The position numbers and the translations under genes are program-made. Below the pieces are notes generated by a model, which was not told where the DNA came from, did not search any database, and saw nothing but the letters and a program-made list of their open reading frames with translations. DNA of 6,066 nt from Candidatus Spyradosoma merdigallinarum (lineage in GTDB: Bacteria; Verrucomicrobiota; Verrucomicrobiia; Opitutales; UBA953), in the NCBI GenBank assembly GCA_018713755.1, contig DVOG01000015.1, positions 1 to 6,066 of the forward strand. Direction: 5' to 3'. Shown here piece by piece: positions 5,867 to 6,066 of this stretch. Positions within the stretch are counted from its first letter, which is position 1. Each line of letters opens with the position of its first letter.

Positions 5867-6066
5867 ATGAAAAACTACATCACAGTCGCGGCTCTCCTCG
5901 CAGCGGGAACCGATTTCGCCAACGCCGACGTCACCACGGTGACGTTCGCACCTCAGAACAATCCGGGAACCGACCGCCCGCTTTGGAACTCCAACGGCAC
6001 GGACGGCTACTACGTCGGGACGACGCTGGACACCGGCGACGCTTGGTTTTCCGGTTTCACGTGGGG
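5867..6066 (+). CDS. N-terminus of a secreted protein, 3' end beyond window
   Basis: The frame is open from the ATG at 5867 to the window end (66 full codons). The peptide begins with a Sec signal peptide, MKNYITVAALLAA, with likely cleavage after NA (residue 20, before DV). The exported part is rich in Thr, Gly, Asn, Asp and aromatic residues (for example TVTFAPQNNPGTDRPLW and GDAWFSGFTW), the style of large beta-rich surface or autotransporter-like proteins common in Verrucomicrobiota. No catalytic motif is visible in this fragment, so no function is assigned. The frame extends upstream to an ATG at 5732, but that would put 45 mostly basic residues before the signal peptide and read through the hairpin at 5743-5768, so 5867 is preferred. 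Nothing resembling a strong Shine-Dalgarno sequence precedes it. Confidence 0.75.
   Translation, partial: MKNYITVAALLAAGTDFANADVTTVTFAPQNNPGTDRPLWNSNGTDGYYVGTTLDTGDAWFSGFTW

Noticed and set aside
1..6066. tRNA, rRNA, insertion sequence or integrase
   Set aside because: I saw no cloverleaf, no rRNA-like sequence, no transposase frame and no long terminal repeats on either strand.

Overview
The window looks like chromosomal DNA from a GC-rich, Gram-negative bacterium of the PVC group, most likely a member of Verrucomicrobiota or a close relative. This rests on three things: an LptF/LptG-family permease (so an outer membrane with LPS), several Sec-type signal peptides, and starts that mostly lack a Shine-Dalgarno sequence. 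The lineage is an inference from style, not from a marker gene.

Layout from left to right. Positions 1-168 hold the Ala/Pro/Lys-rich C-terminal tail of an unidentified plus-strand gene, followed by a strong intrinsic terminator and a second, weaker hairpin ending in T11. A short spacer carrying a T11 and a G11 tract leads into a tight three-gene plus-strand operon (326-3082). Its first gene encodes an exported protein with a glycine-zipper segment between two similar beta-rich halves. The second encodes a small exported acidic protein, and the third an exported, partly hydrophobic protein with a clear WHH-type HNH/Endonuclease VII nuclease motif. The first two genes share an ATGA overlap and the last two overlap by 44 nt. 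Codon use in this operon is less GC-biased than in the genes to its right.

Downstream lie two ordinary-looking genes. A class Ib (aspartate-type) PLP aminotransferase (3159-4355, plus) converges on an LptG-like permease of LPS export (4516-5637, minus), and the two are separated by a bidirectional terminator. A 229-bp divergent spacer with several inverted repeats then precedes the start of a secreted protein (5867 to the window end, plus).

Two things stand out. The first is the operon, a candidate envelope-located toxin, effector or nuclease system with no described architecture that I recognise; its G11 tract sits where it could phase-vary transcription. The second is the octamer GTTCCCGC, with 11 copies on the plus strand and 4 on the minus strand. 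It keeps its orientation inside the minus-strand gene and forms inverted repeats in the intergenic spaces, which suggests a genome-wide skewed or uptake-like motif.
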